DNA of 64,000 nucleotides from Flavobacterium sp. LC2016-23 (lineage in GTDB: Bacteria > Bacteroidota > Bacteroidia > Flavobacteriales > Flavobacteriaceae): positions 62,001-126,000 of the forward strand of contig NZ_WKKE01000006.1 of NCBI RefSeq assembly GCF_009674775.1. Direction: 5' to 3'. The position numbers and the translations under genes are program-made. Of the stretch, positions 50,166 to 59,638 are shown piece after piece. The first letter of the stretch is position 1; each line of letters starts with the position of its first letter. Under the pieces are notes generated by a model, which saw only the letters and a program-made list of their open reading frames with translations, had not been told where the DNA came from and did no database searches.

Positions 50166-53100
50166 ATGAAAAACAATTTTAAAAGGAATTTACTAATTAG
50201 TTCATTGATTTCGCTGTTGGTATTGACTATCAGTTCTACAGCTTCCTATATTAGTATAAAAAATTTGCTGGACAGTAATTTCTGGGTAAAGCATACTCAG
50301 GCGGTTATTTACAATTTAAATCAGGGATCATTCCTGGTTACAGATGCTCAAACCAGGATGCGTGGCTACCTGATCAGCGGAGACGAGCAATTTGTAAAAG
50401 ATTACACTAATTCTGAAGCCAGATCAAATGCTTATTTCGAAAAGCTTGATGAACTAACTATTGATAATCCGGAACAGCAGAAACTGATTAAAGACTTAAA
50501 GCCACTCAGGGCTAATTTCTTTAAATATTTAAACAACCAGATTGTAAAGAAACGTTTTGGAAACAAGAATACCACTTTTGACCTTGAAGTAGGAATAGAG
50601 ATGATGGATGAATTAAGAAGTTATTTCAATCGCATCGAAAAGATCGAACAGGTTCTGTTGAAGGAACGGAACGAGACTTCAGACAGGTACGGAACGTACA
50701 GTATTATCCTGATTGTAGTTGCTTTTATTATTGCCTTTTGTATTTCGATTCTCTTTTTATCCCGAATTTTAAAAGATTATAACGAGCGTTTAGCCCTTCA
50801 GCTTGAGCTGGAAAAGAAAGACAGGGAAACCGCTGAAAGAATTTCTGCCATTAGTACCATTGCCTCTAATATTTCGAATGGAAATTATGATATTAAAATA
50901 GAAGATACCAAGGCAGATGCTCTCGGAAATGTTGGAGAATCCCTAAATAATATGGGGGCTTCCCTGAAAGCTTCTTTTGGTTTATTGTCTGAAAAAGAAT
51001 GGCTGCAAAGTGGTATTGCAAAATTGAATAATGTCATGCTGGGCGATAAATCAATGAATGAATTATGTAAAGATGTTATTGAATTTTTATGTACGTATAC
51101 CAACAGCAGTGCAGGTGTGATGTACATTCTGGAAGGCGATGAACTTTTTGCGACGGCAGGATATAGCTATATACCGACGAAGAACAGAGAGCGTATTCAG
51201 AAAGGTGATGGTTTATTGGGACAAGCCATCATTTCAGGTAAAATATTAGAATTAAAAACAGTGTCATCCGATTTAATTCATATTAATTATGCCCTGGGTG
51301 AAATAAAACCGACTCACGTTGTCGCGCTTCCTTTATTACACTTAAGAGTAGAAGGAGCACTGGAGCTGGCTAGTATTTACGGATTCTCTGATCTTCACAT
51401 GGAATTCCTGAAATTAGTAGGGAATAACATTGGTATTGCAATTAAATCAACTCAAAACCGAAAACGTGTTTTAGAATTACTGGAAGAAACGCAGTCACAA
51501 TCAGAAGAACTGCGTATTCAGCATAGTGAACTGGAGGCTATTAATGCCGAATTAGAAGCGCAGACAGAGAAATTGCAGGCCTCCGAAGAAGAATTAAGAG
51601 TACAACAGGAAGAACTGGAACAAACCAATGAGGAACTTTCGGAACGCAGTGTTTTACTGGAAGAAAAAAACAATGAAATTCAGAAAAAATCGGAAGCTTT
51701 AGAACTGACAACACGTTACAAGTCTGAATTTTTGGCCAACATGTCGCATGAATTAAGAACACCTTTAAACTCTATTTTGCTTTTAAGCCGATTATTATCG
51801 GAGAATAATAGTCAGAGTATGAACAATGAAGAAATTGAGTTTGCAAAAGTAATTCAGAGTTCCGGAAATAGTTTATTGGGCTTAATTGATGAAATTCTTG
51901 ATCTGTCTAAAATTGAAGCCGGTAAAATGGAACTTGAATTTATAGATGTTTCGACCAAAGAAATTACAGATGGCATGTATAACTTATTCTCGTTTGTGGC
52001 GAAAGAGAAAAATATAGGGTTTGAGATTATCTCAAAAGATGCCCCAATTGTCATAAAAACAGACAAAATGAGATTAGAACAGATTCTTAAAAATCTAATT
52101 TCAAATGCCATAAAATTTACCGAAAAAGGATCTGTGAGCCTGGAAATTAAAGTAAACGACGACGACGATAAAATCATTTGTTTTATCGTAAAAGATACCG
52201 GAATCGGAATCCCGTTAGACAAACAGCCCCTGATTTTTGAAGCTTTCCAGCAGGCAGACGGATCTACAAAACGCAAGTACGGCGGAACTGGTTTAGGATT
52301 ATCGATAAGCAGGGAACTTGCAAAATTATTAAGAGGAGAGATTATCCTGCATAGTACAGAAGGCGAGGGAAGCAGTTTTACCTTATGTTTACCTGTTTTC
52401 GGGTCAATTATTAAAAAAGTAACGGTAGAGAAAGCCCCTCCCGCAGAAATTACTGCAGCGGAGTCGGAAGAGTTGAAAACAGTCAAAAATAAATACATTT
52501 CTCCTGTCATTCCGGCTGAGATTGAAGATGACAGAGATGCTATTTCCGAAGAGGACAAGGTAATTTTGATTGTTGAAGATGACATTAATTTTGCAAAATC
52601 ACTTCTGACCTTTAGCAGAAATAATGGTTATAAAGCCATTGTTGCAGTTCGTGGGGATTATGCTTTAAATTTTGCGATTATCTACAAACCAGTCGGGATT
52701 TTACTGGATATTGAGTTGCCTATAAAAAGCGGATGGGAAGTGCTGGAGGAATTGAAAAATCACGGAGAAACCAAACATATTCCCGTGCATATCATGTCAT
52801 CGCATAAACTAAAACAGGAAAGTTTACTGAAGGGAGCTATTGATTTTCTTCATAAACCGGTTGCATTTGACCGCATTCCGGAAGTTTTTACACGTATTGA
52901 ACATATAATAAACAAAGAATCGCAAAAGGTTTTAATTATTGAAGATAATCCAAAACATGCCAAAGCACTGGCCTTCTTTTTAGAAACGCATGACATCAAT
53001 TCTGAAATTAAAAGCGAAGTTTCTGAAGGTTTGCTGGCACTTAACAAGAAAGAAGTGGATTGTGTAATTCTGGATATGGGAGTTCCGGATGCCCATTCTT

Positions 53101-53735
53101 ATGAAATTTTAGATGGTGTCAAAAAGAGTCCGGGCTTAGAAAACCTGCCCGTAATTGTATTTACAGGGAAAAGTTTATCTCTAAAAGAAGAAGTTAAAAT
53201 TAAAAAATACGCCGATTCTATTATTGTAAAAACCGCTCATTCGTACCAAAGAATGCTAGATGAAGTATCTTTGTTCTTACATTTGGTAGAAGAAACGAAA
53301 GGAGCAGACGGTAAAAAAGAAAGCCATAAAAAGCTTAATTTGCTTAACAATGTATTATACGACAAAAAAGTCCTGATTGTAGACGACGATGTTCGAAATA
53401 TATATTCGCTGACCAAAGCGCTGGAGACTTTTAAAATGAATGTCATCACAGCCTTTGACGGAAATGAAGCCATCAAAATATTAGAAGAAAATCCGGATAC
53501 CGATATCGTTCTTTTAGACATGATGATGCCTAATATGGATGGTTACGAAACGGCAGAAAAAATACGTACAATTCCTAAATTTATTACATTGCCATTAATC
53601 GCGGTTACGGCAAAAGCAATGACAGGTGACAGAGAAAAGTGTATCAGGGCGGGTGCATCAGATTACATCACAAAACCAGTTGATATAGATCAGTTATTGT
53701 CGTTGTTGCGGGTATGGTTGTATGATAAAATTTAA
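50166..53735 (+). CDS. CHASE3-HAMP-GAF hybrid histidine kinase with three receivers
   Basis: 1189 residues: TM1 (about 8-29), CHASE3 periplasmic domain (DAQTRMRGYLISGDEQFVKD), TM2 (about 177-200), HAMP, GAF (about 285-430), long coiled coil (SEELRIQHSELEAINAELEA...), HisKA with H528 in NMSHELRTPLNS, HATPase (NLISNAIKFTEKGS, DTGIGIP), then three REC domains with phospho-aspartates D848, D970 and D1118. REC3 (TDIVLLDMMMPNMDG) is canonical; REC2 has LDMGVP and lacks the usual P-G-x-D-G turn. A multi-branch phosphorelay is implied, feeding the single receiver and CheR/CheB downstream. Confidence 0.93.
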   Translation: MKNNFKRNLLISSLISLLVLTISSTASYISIKNLLDSNFWVKHTQAVIYNLNQGSFLVTDAQTRMRGYLISGDEQFVKDYTNSEARSNAYFEKLDELTIDNPEQQKLIKDLKPLRANFFKYLNNQIVKKRFGNKNTTFDLEVGIEMMDELRSYFNRIEKIEQVLLKERNETSDRYGTYSIILIVVAFIIAFCISILFLSRILKDYNERLALQLELEKKDRETAERISAISTIASNISNGNYDIKIEDTKADALGNVGESLNNMGASLKASFGLLSEKEWLQSGIAKLNNVMLGDKSMNELCKDVIEFLCTYTNSSAGVMYILEGDELFATAGYSYIPTKNRERIQKGDGLLGQAIISGKILELKTVSSDLIHINYALGEIKPTHVVALPLLHLRVEGALELASIYGFSDLHMEFLKLVGNNIGIAIKSTQNRKRVLELLEETQSQSEELRIQHSELEAINAELEAQTEKLQASEEELRVQQEELEQTNEELSERSVLLEEKNNEIQKKSEALELTTRYKSEFLANMSHELRTPLNSILLLSRLLSENNSQSMNNEEIEFAKVIQSSGNSLLGLIDEILDLSKIEAGKMELEFIDVSTKEITDGMYNLFSFVAKEKNIGFEIISKDAPIVIKTDKMRLEQILKNLISNAIKFTEKGSVSLEIKVNDDDDKIICFIVKDTGIGIPLDKQPLIFEAFQQADGSTKRKYGGTGLGLSISRELAKLLRGEIILHSTEGEGSSFTLCLPVFGSIIKKVTVEKAPPAEITAAESEELKTVKNKYISPVIPAEIEDDRDAISEEDKVILIVEDDINFAKSLLTFSRNNGYKAIVAVRGDYALNFAIIYKPVGILLDIELPIKSGWEVLEELKNHGETKHIPVHIMSSHKLKQESLLKGAIDFLHKPVAFDRIPEVFTRIEHIINKESQKVLIIEDNPKHAKALAFFLETHDINSEIKSEVSEGLLALNKKEVDCVILDMGVPDAHSYEILDGVKKSPGLENLPVIVFTGKSLSLKEEVKIKKYADSIIVKTAHSYQRMLDEVSLFLHLVEETKGADGKKESHKKLNLLNNVLYDKKVLIVDDDVRNIYSLTKALETFKMNVITAFDGNEAIKILEENPDTDIVLLDMMMPNMDGYETAEKIRTIPKFITLPLIAVTAKAMTGDREKCIRAGASDYITKPVDIDQLLSLLRVWLYDKI

Positions 53736-53752
53736 GGTAAAAGCAGTAAAAA

Positions 53753-54118
53753 ATGAGTAAAAAACGAGTCTTAATTATTGACGATGATTCAAGAAACATC
53801 TTCGCTTTGGTCAATACCCTCAAGGTTAAATCATTCGATTGTTTATCTTGTTTAAGTGCCGAAGAAGCCTTAAAATTGTTACAGACAGAGGAGCAGATTG
53901 ATGCTATTCTGATTGATATGATGATGCCGGAAATGGATGGTTACGATGCTATTCCGTTAATAAAAAGAATACCTTCCAGAAAAGATACGCTAATTGTGGC
54001 CGTAACGGCACAGGCTATGACCGGTGATAAAGAGAAATGTCTTGATGCAGGTGCTGATGATTATGTCTCAAAACCCATTGACGTAGACAAACTGCTTGAA
54101 GCATTATCAAAAATTTGA
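53753..54118 (+). CDS. Single-domain response regulator
   Basis: 121 residues, only a receiver: acidic pocket D10-D11-D12, phospho-acceptor D55 in AILIDMMMPEMDG, and lysine in DDYVSKPIDVDKL near 106. It closely resembles REC3 of the hybrid kinase upstream (both have MMMP-x-MDGY and ITAQAM/AKAMTGDREKC), so it probably arose by duplication from it and acts as a phosphate shuttle. Seven nt before CheR. Confidence 0.93.
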   Translation: MSKKRVLIIDDDSRNIFALVNTLKVKSFDCLSCLSAEEALKLLQTEEQIDAILIDMMMPEMDGYDAIPLIKRIPSRKDTLIVAVTAQAMTGDKEKCLDAGADDYVSKPIDVDKLLEALSKI

Positions 54119-54125
54119 ATTTATT

Positions 54126-54935
54126 ATGATTGAAGATATTGAGTTAGAAACGCTTATAAACGATATTTACGAATATTACGGTTTTGACTTTGGAAGTTAT
54201 TCCAGGGCATCTCTGAAAAGGCGTGTAAACCGAATATATCAATTAGAAGGATTCAAAAATTTTTATGAATTTTTATCCAAAGTCAGGTACGATCCGGAGT
54301 ATTATAAAAATATGATTGACGAAATTACAGTCAATGTTACTGAAATGTTTCGTGATCCGTCTTTTTATAAGATCGTCAGAAATGAAATTTTGCCTCAGCT
54401 GGCACCAAAACCTTTCATTCGTTTGTGGCATGCCGGTTGTTCCAGTGGCGAAGAAGTGTATTCGATGGCCATTATGCTAAAAGAAGCAGGACTTCTTGAT
54501 AAGTCGATTATTTATGCGACCGATATCAATTCTAAAGTTTTGGAAACGGCCAAGAAAGGAATTTTCCCTTTGCGAATGATGAAGGAATACTCCGAAAACT
54601 ATCGGGATTCGGGAGGGCAGGAGGATTTTTCAAAATATTACATTGCCAACTATGGAATTGCCAAGTTTAATGAAGAATTGGCCGAAAAAATGGTTTTCTC
54701 TCAGCATAATTTAGTATCAGACAATTCATTTAATGAATTCGATTTTATCCTGTGCCGCAATGTTTTAATCTATTTTGATAATAATTTGCAAAAAAGAGTT
54801 ATCAATTTATTCGACGAAAGTCTTTCCATTTTGGGATTTTTGGCTTTGGGGACAAAAGAAACTATAAAATATTCTATATCTACCACTAAATATAAACAGT
54901 TAGAGAAAGAAAAAATATGGCGGAAGATCAAATAA
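54126..54935 (+). CDS. cheR: CheR-type protein-glutamate methyltransferase
   Basis: 269 residues from ATG 54126 (MIEDIELETLINDIYEYYGF); a start ten codons upstream overlaps the receiver gene. N-terminal helical domain (YSRASLKRRVNRIY), then the SAM-binding domain: ITVNVTEMFRDPSFYK, RLWHAGCSSGEEVYSMAIML with the SAM glycine motif near 104-118, and DFILCRNVLIYFDN. It would methylate glutamates using SAM. No methyl-accepting protein is encoded in the window, so the substrate is not evident; the GAF/CHASE3 coiled-coil kinase is the nearest candidate. Overlaps cheB by 19 nt. Confidence 0.9.
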   Translation: MIEDIELETLINDIYEYYGFDFGSYSRASLKRRVNRIYQLEGFKNFYEFLSKVRYDPEYYKNMIDEITVNVTEMFRDPSFYKIVRNEILPQLAPKPFIRLWHAGCSSGEEVYSMAIMLKEAGLLDKSIIYATDINSKVLETAKKGIFPLRMMKEYSENYRDSGGQEDFSKYYIANYGIAKFNEELAEKMVFSQHNLVSDNSFNEFDFILCRNVLIYFDNNLQKRVINLFDESLSILGFLALGTKETIKYSISTTKYKQLEKEKIWRKIK

Positions 54936-55501
54936 ATGCAAAATGCAAAGTGGTTATTATCGGAGGGTCTGCGGGAAGCCTGAACGCTTTGATGCAAATC
55001 CTGCCGGATATATCCGTTTTAAATTCTTTCGCTCTGGTTATTGTGCTTCACAGAAGAGGAACAGACGACATGACGCTGGAAGAATTAATAAAAATAAAAA
55101 CAGAAGTTCCCGTAAAAATCATAGAAGACAAAGAACCTTTAGTGCCTGGTTTTTTATATGTCGCGCCGTCCAATTACCATTTATTGTTTGAAAAAGAGGA
55201 GACTATGTCTCTCGACACTTCAGAAAAAGTAAATTACAGCCGCCCCAGTATCGATGTTACTTTTGAATCTGCAGCTGAAATTTACGGCGACAGCCTGATT
55301 GCAATTTTACTGTCAGGTTCTAATGCTGACGGAACAGAAGGATTAAAAACGATTCAGAAAGCCGGAGGAATCATTGTAGTTCAGGATCCGGATTCGGCAG
55401 ATATGCCTTTTATGCCCAATAATGCCATCAGACACACTACACCGGACTTTATTTTGAATACCGATGAAATCTTAAAATTTATCATTTCAGTGAACAATTA
55501 A
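54917..55501 (+). CDS. cheB: CheB-type methylesterase domain, no receiver
   Basis: 194 residues: only the CheB C-terminal esterase/deamidase fold, with the catalytic triad Ser in GGSAGSLNAL (residues 16-22), His in VIVLHRRG near residue 48, and Asp in LLSGSNADGTEGLK near 133. The N-terminal receiver of classical CheB is missing; the free receiver two genes upstream may substitute. Start codon overlaps the end of cheR, indicating translational coupling. Confidence 0.9.
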   Translation: MAEDQINAKCKVVIIGGSAGSLNALMQILPDISVLNSFALVIVLHRRGTDDMTLEELIKIKTEVPVKIIEDKEPLVPGFLYVAPSNYHLLFEKEETMSLDTSEKVNYSRPSIDVTFESAAEIYGDSLIAILLSGSNADGTEGLKTIQKAGGIIVVQDPDSADMPFMPNNAIRHTTPDFILNTDEILKFIISVNN

Positions 55502-55614
55502 GCATTCGCCAAAAGATTATTATTCGATAACACTTTCATAAAACCATTCCGGGTTTTTATAGTTAAAATTGTAGTTTGTAAACTTATATAAGCCAATTTA
55601 TAAACTCTTATGCC

Positions 55615-57570
55615 ATGATTTTGAATGATATAATGCTCTTTCACAAAAAATATACAGTTCGTTTAAGCTTTTTAGTCCTGCTTTTTTTCAATTGTACGCT
55701 TTCAGCCCAGAAGCAGGCCAGACTTGATGGCGTTCAGGTGGCTTTTTTATCTGACGTGCATTTACAGGATTTGTTCGGAACATTTTCAGATAATGAATAT
55801 CGTGGAATTTTAAACCCTAAGACAGGAAAATATACCTTGCTGCGAACAATGGCTTCGCAATTGCATTCGACCCGAATTTTTAATGAAAATTATTTTGCTT
55901 TTATTGCTGCTTTAGACGATATCGCTAAACGAAAAATAAAATATGTTGCACTTCCGGGCGATTATACCGATGATGGCCAGCCGATTCATGTTCGCGGATT
56001 AGAGGAAATTCTAAATAAATACCGAAAAAAATACGGAATTGAATTTTTTATTACGACAGGAAATCACGATCCTGTTGGGCCATTTGCCCAGGAATCCGGT
56101 AAAGAAGACTTTTTAGGAAACGGAGGGAAAAATCAGCCGATTTACAGCAAAGACAAAATGTATACGCCTAATTTAGACCTGGAACAGCCTGTTGTCGTTA
56201 CAGCCGATATCGCAAAAATGGGTTATTTGGGAATTACGGAAGGACTGAAAGACTTCGGGTTTTATCCCAATAAAAAATACAAATTCTGGTCCACACCTTT
56301 TGCAGCTTATACGAGCGGGAATTATACCTACGCAAAAGCTGCTGAAGCTTCTTTGCTATCCAACAGAACTTATGAGGTAGCCCCCGGTTATGAAGTTCCC
56401 GATGTAAGCTATGTCGTTGAACCCATTGACGGACTTTGGTTAATGGCAATTGACGGAAATGTTTATATTCCAAAGAAAAATGCAACAGCCGATCCAAAAG
56501 ACCCGAAGAATTACTCGGAAGCAAGCACGGGGTATAACAACGTGCTTTCGAACAAAAAACATTTAATAAAATGGGTCGGTGATATTTCGCTTGAAGCAAA
56601 AAAGCAGGGTAAAACGCTGATTGCTTTCAGTCATTTTCCGATGATTGATTTTAATGACGACGCTTCCGCGGAAATAAAAGAACTATTAGGCTCCAATAAA
56701 TGGCAGCTCAACCGGGTTCCAACAGAGGAAGTAGCGCAGGTCTTTGCTGATGCGGGACTGAAGATTCATTTTGGCGGACACATGCACATCAACGATACAG
56801 GAGTAAGGACTACGGCCAAGGGTAATACGCTGGTCAATATTCAGACGCCTTCTCTGGCAGCTTATATTCCGGCGTATAAATTATTGACGATTCAAAAAGA
56901 TAATCGGGTCGATATACAAACCATTACCATTGATAATGTTCCGCGTTACAATGAACTTTTTGATTTGTACAAAACAGAATATAAGTTTCTGGAAAGCAAA
57001 CAAACCAAAGACATCTGGAATATTGACATCCTGAAAACAAAAAACTACCATGAGTTTACCGATTTTCATCTGAAAGAACTCGTTCGTTTACGTTTTTTAG
57101 CAGATGACTGGCCTGCAGCGTTTAAAGATTTTATTCTGAAGGTGAGCGGAGAAGATTTACTGGTTTTGGCGAACATAAAATCGGATAAGGATTTTGATGT
57201 AATCCTCAAAAACAAAGAAAACTTCAAAACAGAATGGGAAGCAGCGGAACAAAAAACGGCTGCATTGCTCGCTGAAAATAACCTCAAAAAAGAAGATTTC
57301 AAAAACTGGACCGGCTATGATTTTCTGGTTGATTTTTACCGTTTCAGAAGCGCCGATGAATTGGCCTTAACGGATATCGGAACAGAAAGAGTGAAACAAT
57401 ATAAAATACTGTCACAGTTGTTTTCTGAAAACTACAAGGAAGAAACAGTTTCAAAAGAAAAACCATTACAAAATCAAATGCGTCTTTTCCTGATCATCTT
57501 CAATAAATTCATGCACGAAGTTCCGGCAGATCATTTTAGTGTTGATTTGAAAACGGGAGAGGTTAAGTAG
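55615..57570 (+). CDS. Secreted calcineurin-like metallophosphoesterase
   Basis: 651 residues with signal peptide (YTVRLSFLVLLFFNCTLSAQ); ATG 55633 is an alternative start. The five metallophosphoesterase blocks are all visible: AFLSDVHLQD, ALPGDYTDDG, TTGNHDP, AFSHFPM and FGGHMHINDTG, binding a two-metal centre. A long C-terminal helical region (about 430-651) has no recognised domain. It could be an extracellular or periplasmic phosphodiesterase/phosphatase. The gene follows the signalling operon but is separated by 113 bases. Confidence 0.88.
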   Translation: MILNDIMLFHKKYTVRLSFLVLLFFNCTLSAQKQARLDGVQVAFLSDVHLQDLFGTFSDNEYRGILNPKTGKYTLLRTMASQLHSTRIFNENYFAFIAALDDIAKRKIKYVALPGDYTDDGQPIHVRGLEEILNKYRKKYGIEFFITTGNHDPVGPFAQESGKEDFLGNGGKNQPIYSKDKMYTPNLDLEQPVVVTADIAKMGYLGITEGLKDFGFYPNKKYKFWSTPFAAYTSGNYTYAKAAEASLLSNRTYEVAPGYEVPDVSYVVEPIDGLWLMAIDGNVYIPKKNATADPKDPKNYSEASTGYNNVLSNKKHLIKWVGDISLEAKKQGKTLIAFSHFPMIDFNDDASAEIKELLGSNKWQLNRVPTEEVAQVFADAGLKIHFGGHMHINDTGVRTTAKGNTLVNIQTPSLAAYIPAYKLLTIQKDNRVDIQTITIDNVPRYNELFDLYKTEYKFLESKQTKDIWNIDILKTKNYHEFTDFHLKELVRLRFLADDWPAAFKDFILKVSGEDLLVLANIKSDKDFDVILKNKENFKTEWEAAEQKTAALLAENNLKKEDFKNWTGYDFLVDFYRFRSADELALTDIGTERVKQYKILSQLFSENYKEETVSKEKPLQNQMRLFLIIFNKFMHEVPADHFSVDLKTGEVK

Positions 57571-57814
57571 TTTTCAGTTGCAGTTTACAGTCTGCAAACT
57601 GGGACAGAGACTGGAAACAGGGACCAGTTTAAACGCAAGGCACGCAAAGTTTTTTTTGTCTAAGTTTATGTTGAACAAACGCAAAGTGCGCAAAGCTTTG
57701 TCAATAATCTTGTTAGAGTAGGTTTAACCGCAAGGCACGTTAGAATTATAGCAAAGTTCATGAAGTTTGTTTCACGCAGATTTTGCTGATTTTGCGGATT
57801 TTCTGCGCAATTTT

Positions 57815-58080
57815 TTTCATTTCGACGCAGGAGAAATCACATGTGTTGAAGCACTTTTGTTTAATCCGTTTAGTATCATAGTATGGTTTTTACTCAGATT
57901 CTGCAGATGAAGTATATTTTCTACACAATTTGTGTCATTTCGACGAAGGAGAAATCACATGTGCTGAAGCACTTTTGTTTAATCCGCTTTATAGTGTGCC
58001 TCGTTTCTTGTAATGACTTTGATTGCCGGGCTACGTTCGTTGCTCTCTTTATGTGATTTCTCCTTCGTCGAAATGACACA
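57815..58080. repeat. Two CATTTCGACG-family palindromes
   Basis: CATTTCGACGCAGGAGAAAT near 57820 and CATTTCGACGAAGGAGAAAT near 57937 are partial copies, each followed by CACATGTGYTGAAGCACTTT; ATTTCTCCTTCGTCGAAATG near 58057 is the inverted end. Confidence 0.8.
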
Positions 58081-58141
58081 ACTTTGTCGTTAGTTAGCAA
58101 ATAGAGTACAAAAAAATCTGCTCTATCTCCAAAATCTGCGT

Positions 58142-58208
58142 GAAATAAACGAAAACCATCACATTCAAATTTAATCTTATAAGCAGAAGTAAAAAAAGTA
58201 TCTGGCAG
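58142..58208 (-). pseudogene. Decayed 3' fragment of a PI-PLC-like gene
   Basis: On the minus strand it encodes LPDTFFTSAYKIKFECDGF, aligned with LPSTFFTSPYEIKFDDGGY of the intact gene next to it. The DNA keeps long matches such as CAAATTTAATCT, AGAAGTAAA and GGCA. Only about 65 bases survive; both flanks are repeat DNA. Confidence 0.75.
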
Positions 58209-58288
58209 TTAATTAAATAGTTTCAGTCTCAGACCAGTTTTCAGTCTCAGCTTACAGAAAACTGCGACTGAAAACTGCAACTGAAAAC

Positions 58289-59362
58289 TTATTTTTCCTC
58301 AACACCATTCACAGGATTAATCCTTTCATAACCACCATCATCAAATTTAATCTCGTAAGGAGAAGTAAAGAAAGTACTTGGCAAATAGTAATCCGTAGTA
58401 ATGATTTGTGCTCCTGAAGCTTTTGCGGCTTCAAAATGCGAATAATCATTGGCTCTCGCTTCTTTGGTGTCTGAATCGGCTCTGGTGCGAATGAGGTATC
58501 CTTTTTTAACGAGTTCGGCAATTTCAGGATCTGTGGAATTGTTTCTGAATAAAGCTGCCGCCTCGGGTTTTCCGGGTTCGGCGTTTATAAAAACGGCGCG
58601 TCCCTTTAGGGACGGATGATGTAATGCGTACAAATCTCTTTTTGCGCCGTTGTTGTCTAACAGGAATAAAAACCTTCCTTTTGCTTTTTTAAGGGTAGGC
58701 CAGTTGTGATGTAAAACCGCCTCTTCGAGTGTGCTGTATTTTCCTCGCACCATATCCGGTGTAATTAGTTTATCCTTTCCTAATTCTTTCCGGATCACTT
58801 TATCCAAAGCATCAAATAATTCAGGAGTGAAATCTTCCGGTTTCGTTCCGAAGAAGTTGGCTTCGCCGTCTTTAGGTTCCAGAGTGATAAAAACAGGAAC
58901 ATGATCCGGATGGGCATCAGACCATTTTTTAAGCTCCTGAAGACAAATTTCGAAAGTGTAACAAGACGTTCTGAAATCAATATCCGGCATGTGAAAAACC
59001 TTAAAACCCGGTTTGTTCATCAATCCCTGCGGATCATAAGCTTCCTGTGATTTTACGATATCCAGTCCTTTTGGGTGGGCGTATTTTCCGCCTTTCGTAT
59101 CCGCATAAACATCGATTTCTAAATTGCGTAAGCCTTTATTGAGTTGTTCTGTGATACCAATATGGGTGTATTGCAAACCTTTAAGGGAACGTGTGGTGTC
59201 TTTCGCCTGAATAAGGTTGTACAAATCCGTTTCGATAGCGTGTCTGTAACTATTGTGGGAGCCAATGACTTGTAATTGGTTTATTTTCAGGTTTTCGTTT
59301 TTTATTTGTGCAGTGCATTGCAGGGTACCGGCAAGACATAATGCAAACAGGAAATGTTTCAT
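58289..59362 (-). CDS. Secreted PI-PLC C1-like phosphodiesterase
   Basis: 357 residues from ATG 59362, which gives signal peptide MKHFLFALCLAGTLQCTAQ; a TTG- or ATT-type upstream extension is not needed. The catalytic TIM barrel of the calcium-dependent PI-PLC (PF16670-like) family: VIGSHNSYRHAIE with the first His, LRNLEIDVYADTKGGKYAHP with metal-binding residues and second His, and VFITLEPKDGEANF. It should cleave phosphodiester bonds of phosphoinositides or glycerophospholipids outside the cell. A remnant copy of its C-terminus lies immediately downstream. Confidence 0.85.
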   Translation of the reverse strand: MKHFLFALCLAGTLQCTAQIKNENLKINQLQVIGSHNSYRHAIETDLYNLIQAKDTTRSLKGLQYTHIGITEQLNKGLRNLEIDVYADTKGGKYAHPKGLDIVKSQEAYDPQGLMNKPGFKVFHMPDIDFRTSCYTFEICLQELKKWSDAHPDHVPVFITLEPKDGEANFFGTKPEDFTPELFDALDKVIRKELGKDKLITPDMVRGKYSTLEEAVLHHNWPTLKKAKGRFLFLLDNNGAKRDLYALHHPSLKGRAVFINAEPGKPEAAALFRNNSTDPEIAELVKKGYLIRTRADSDTKEARANDYSHFEAAKASGAQIITTDYYLPSTFFTSPYEIKFDDGGYERINPVNGVEEK

Positions 59363-59638
59363 AATTTGAATTGGTGATGTGATTGTTATTAGGATTAAAA
59401 GGCGAGGGGAGAAGAGCTGAGAATACTTCCTCTTTGAGTTTACTAATTTAAAAGCATCATCTGGCTTTTGTGTTAGTTTAAAAAAAACAAATCGCAAACA
59501 GATTATCATTTCTTCGGTAAAAAAGTAGTATTACTACATTCAAAGAGTTAATTATTTAATTAAAAGTTAACCTTCAGACAAAAAACATTGGTATAACATT
59601 TTATTATTTTACACCATAAAACAGTCCCCAATATTGTT

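Larger units (their letters stand above)
57571..58288. other. 700-base spacer of dispersed repeats and a gene remnant
   Basis: It contains GAAAACTG/CAGTTT words (57573-57605), CGCAAAG/GGCACGC repeats (57640-57740), two CATTTCGACG palindromic copies (57815-58080) and, at 58142-58208, a decayed piece of the neighbouring PI-PLC gene. No intact gene. Confidence 0.75.

Noticed and set aside
48924..55501. Classical chemotaxis operon
   Set aside because: No MCP, CheA, CheW or flagellar/gliding motor gene is present, and CheB has no receiver.
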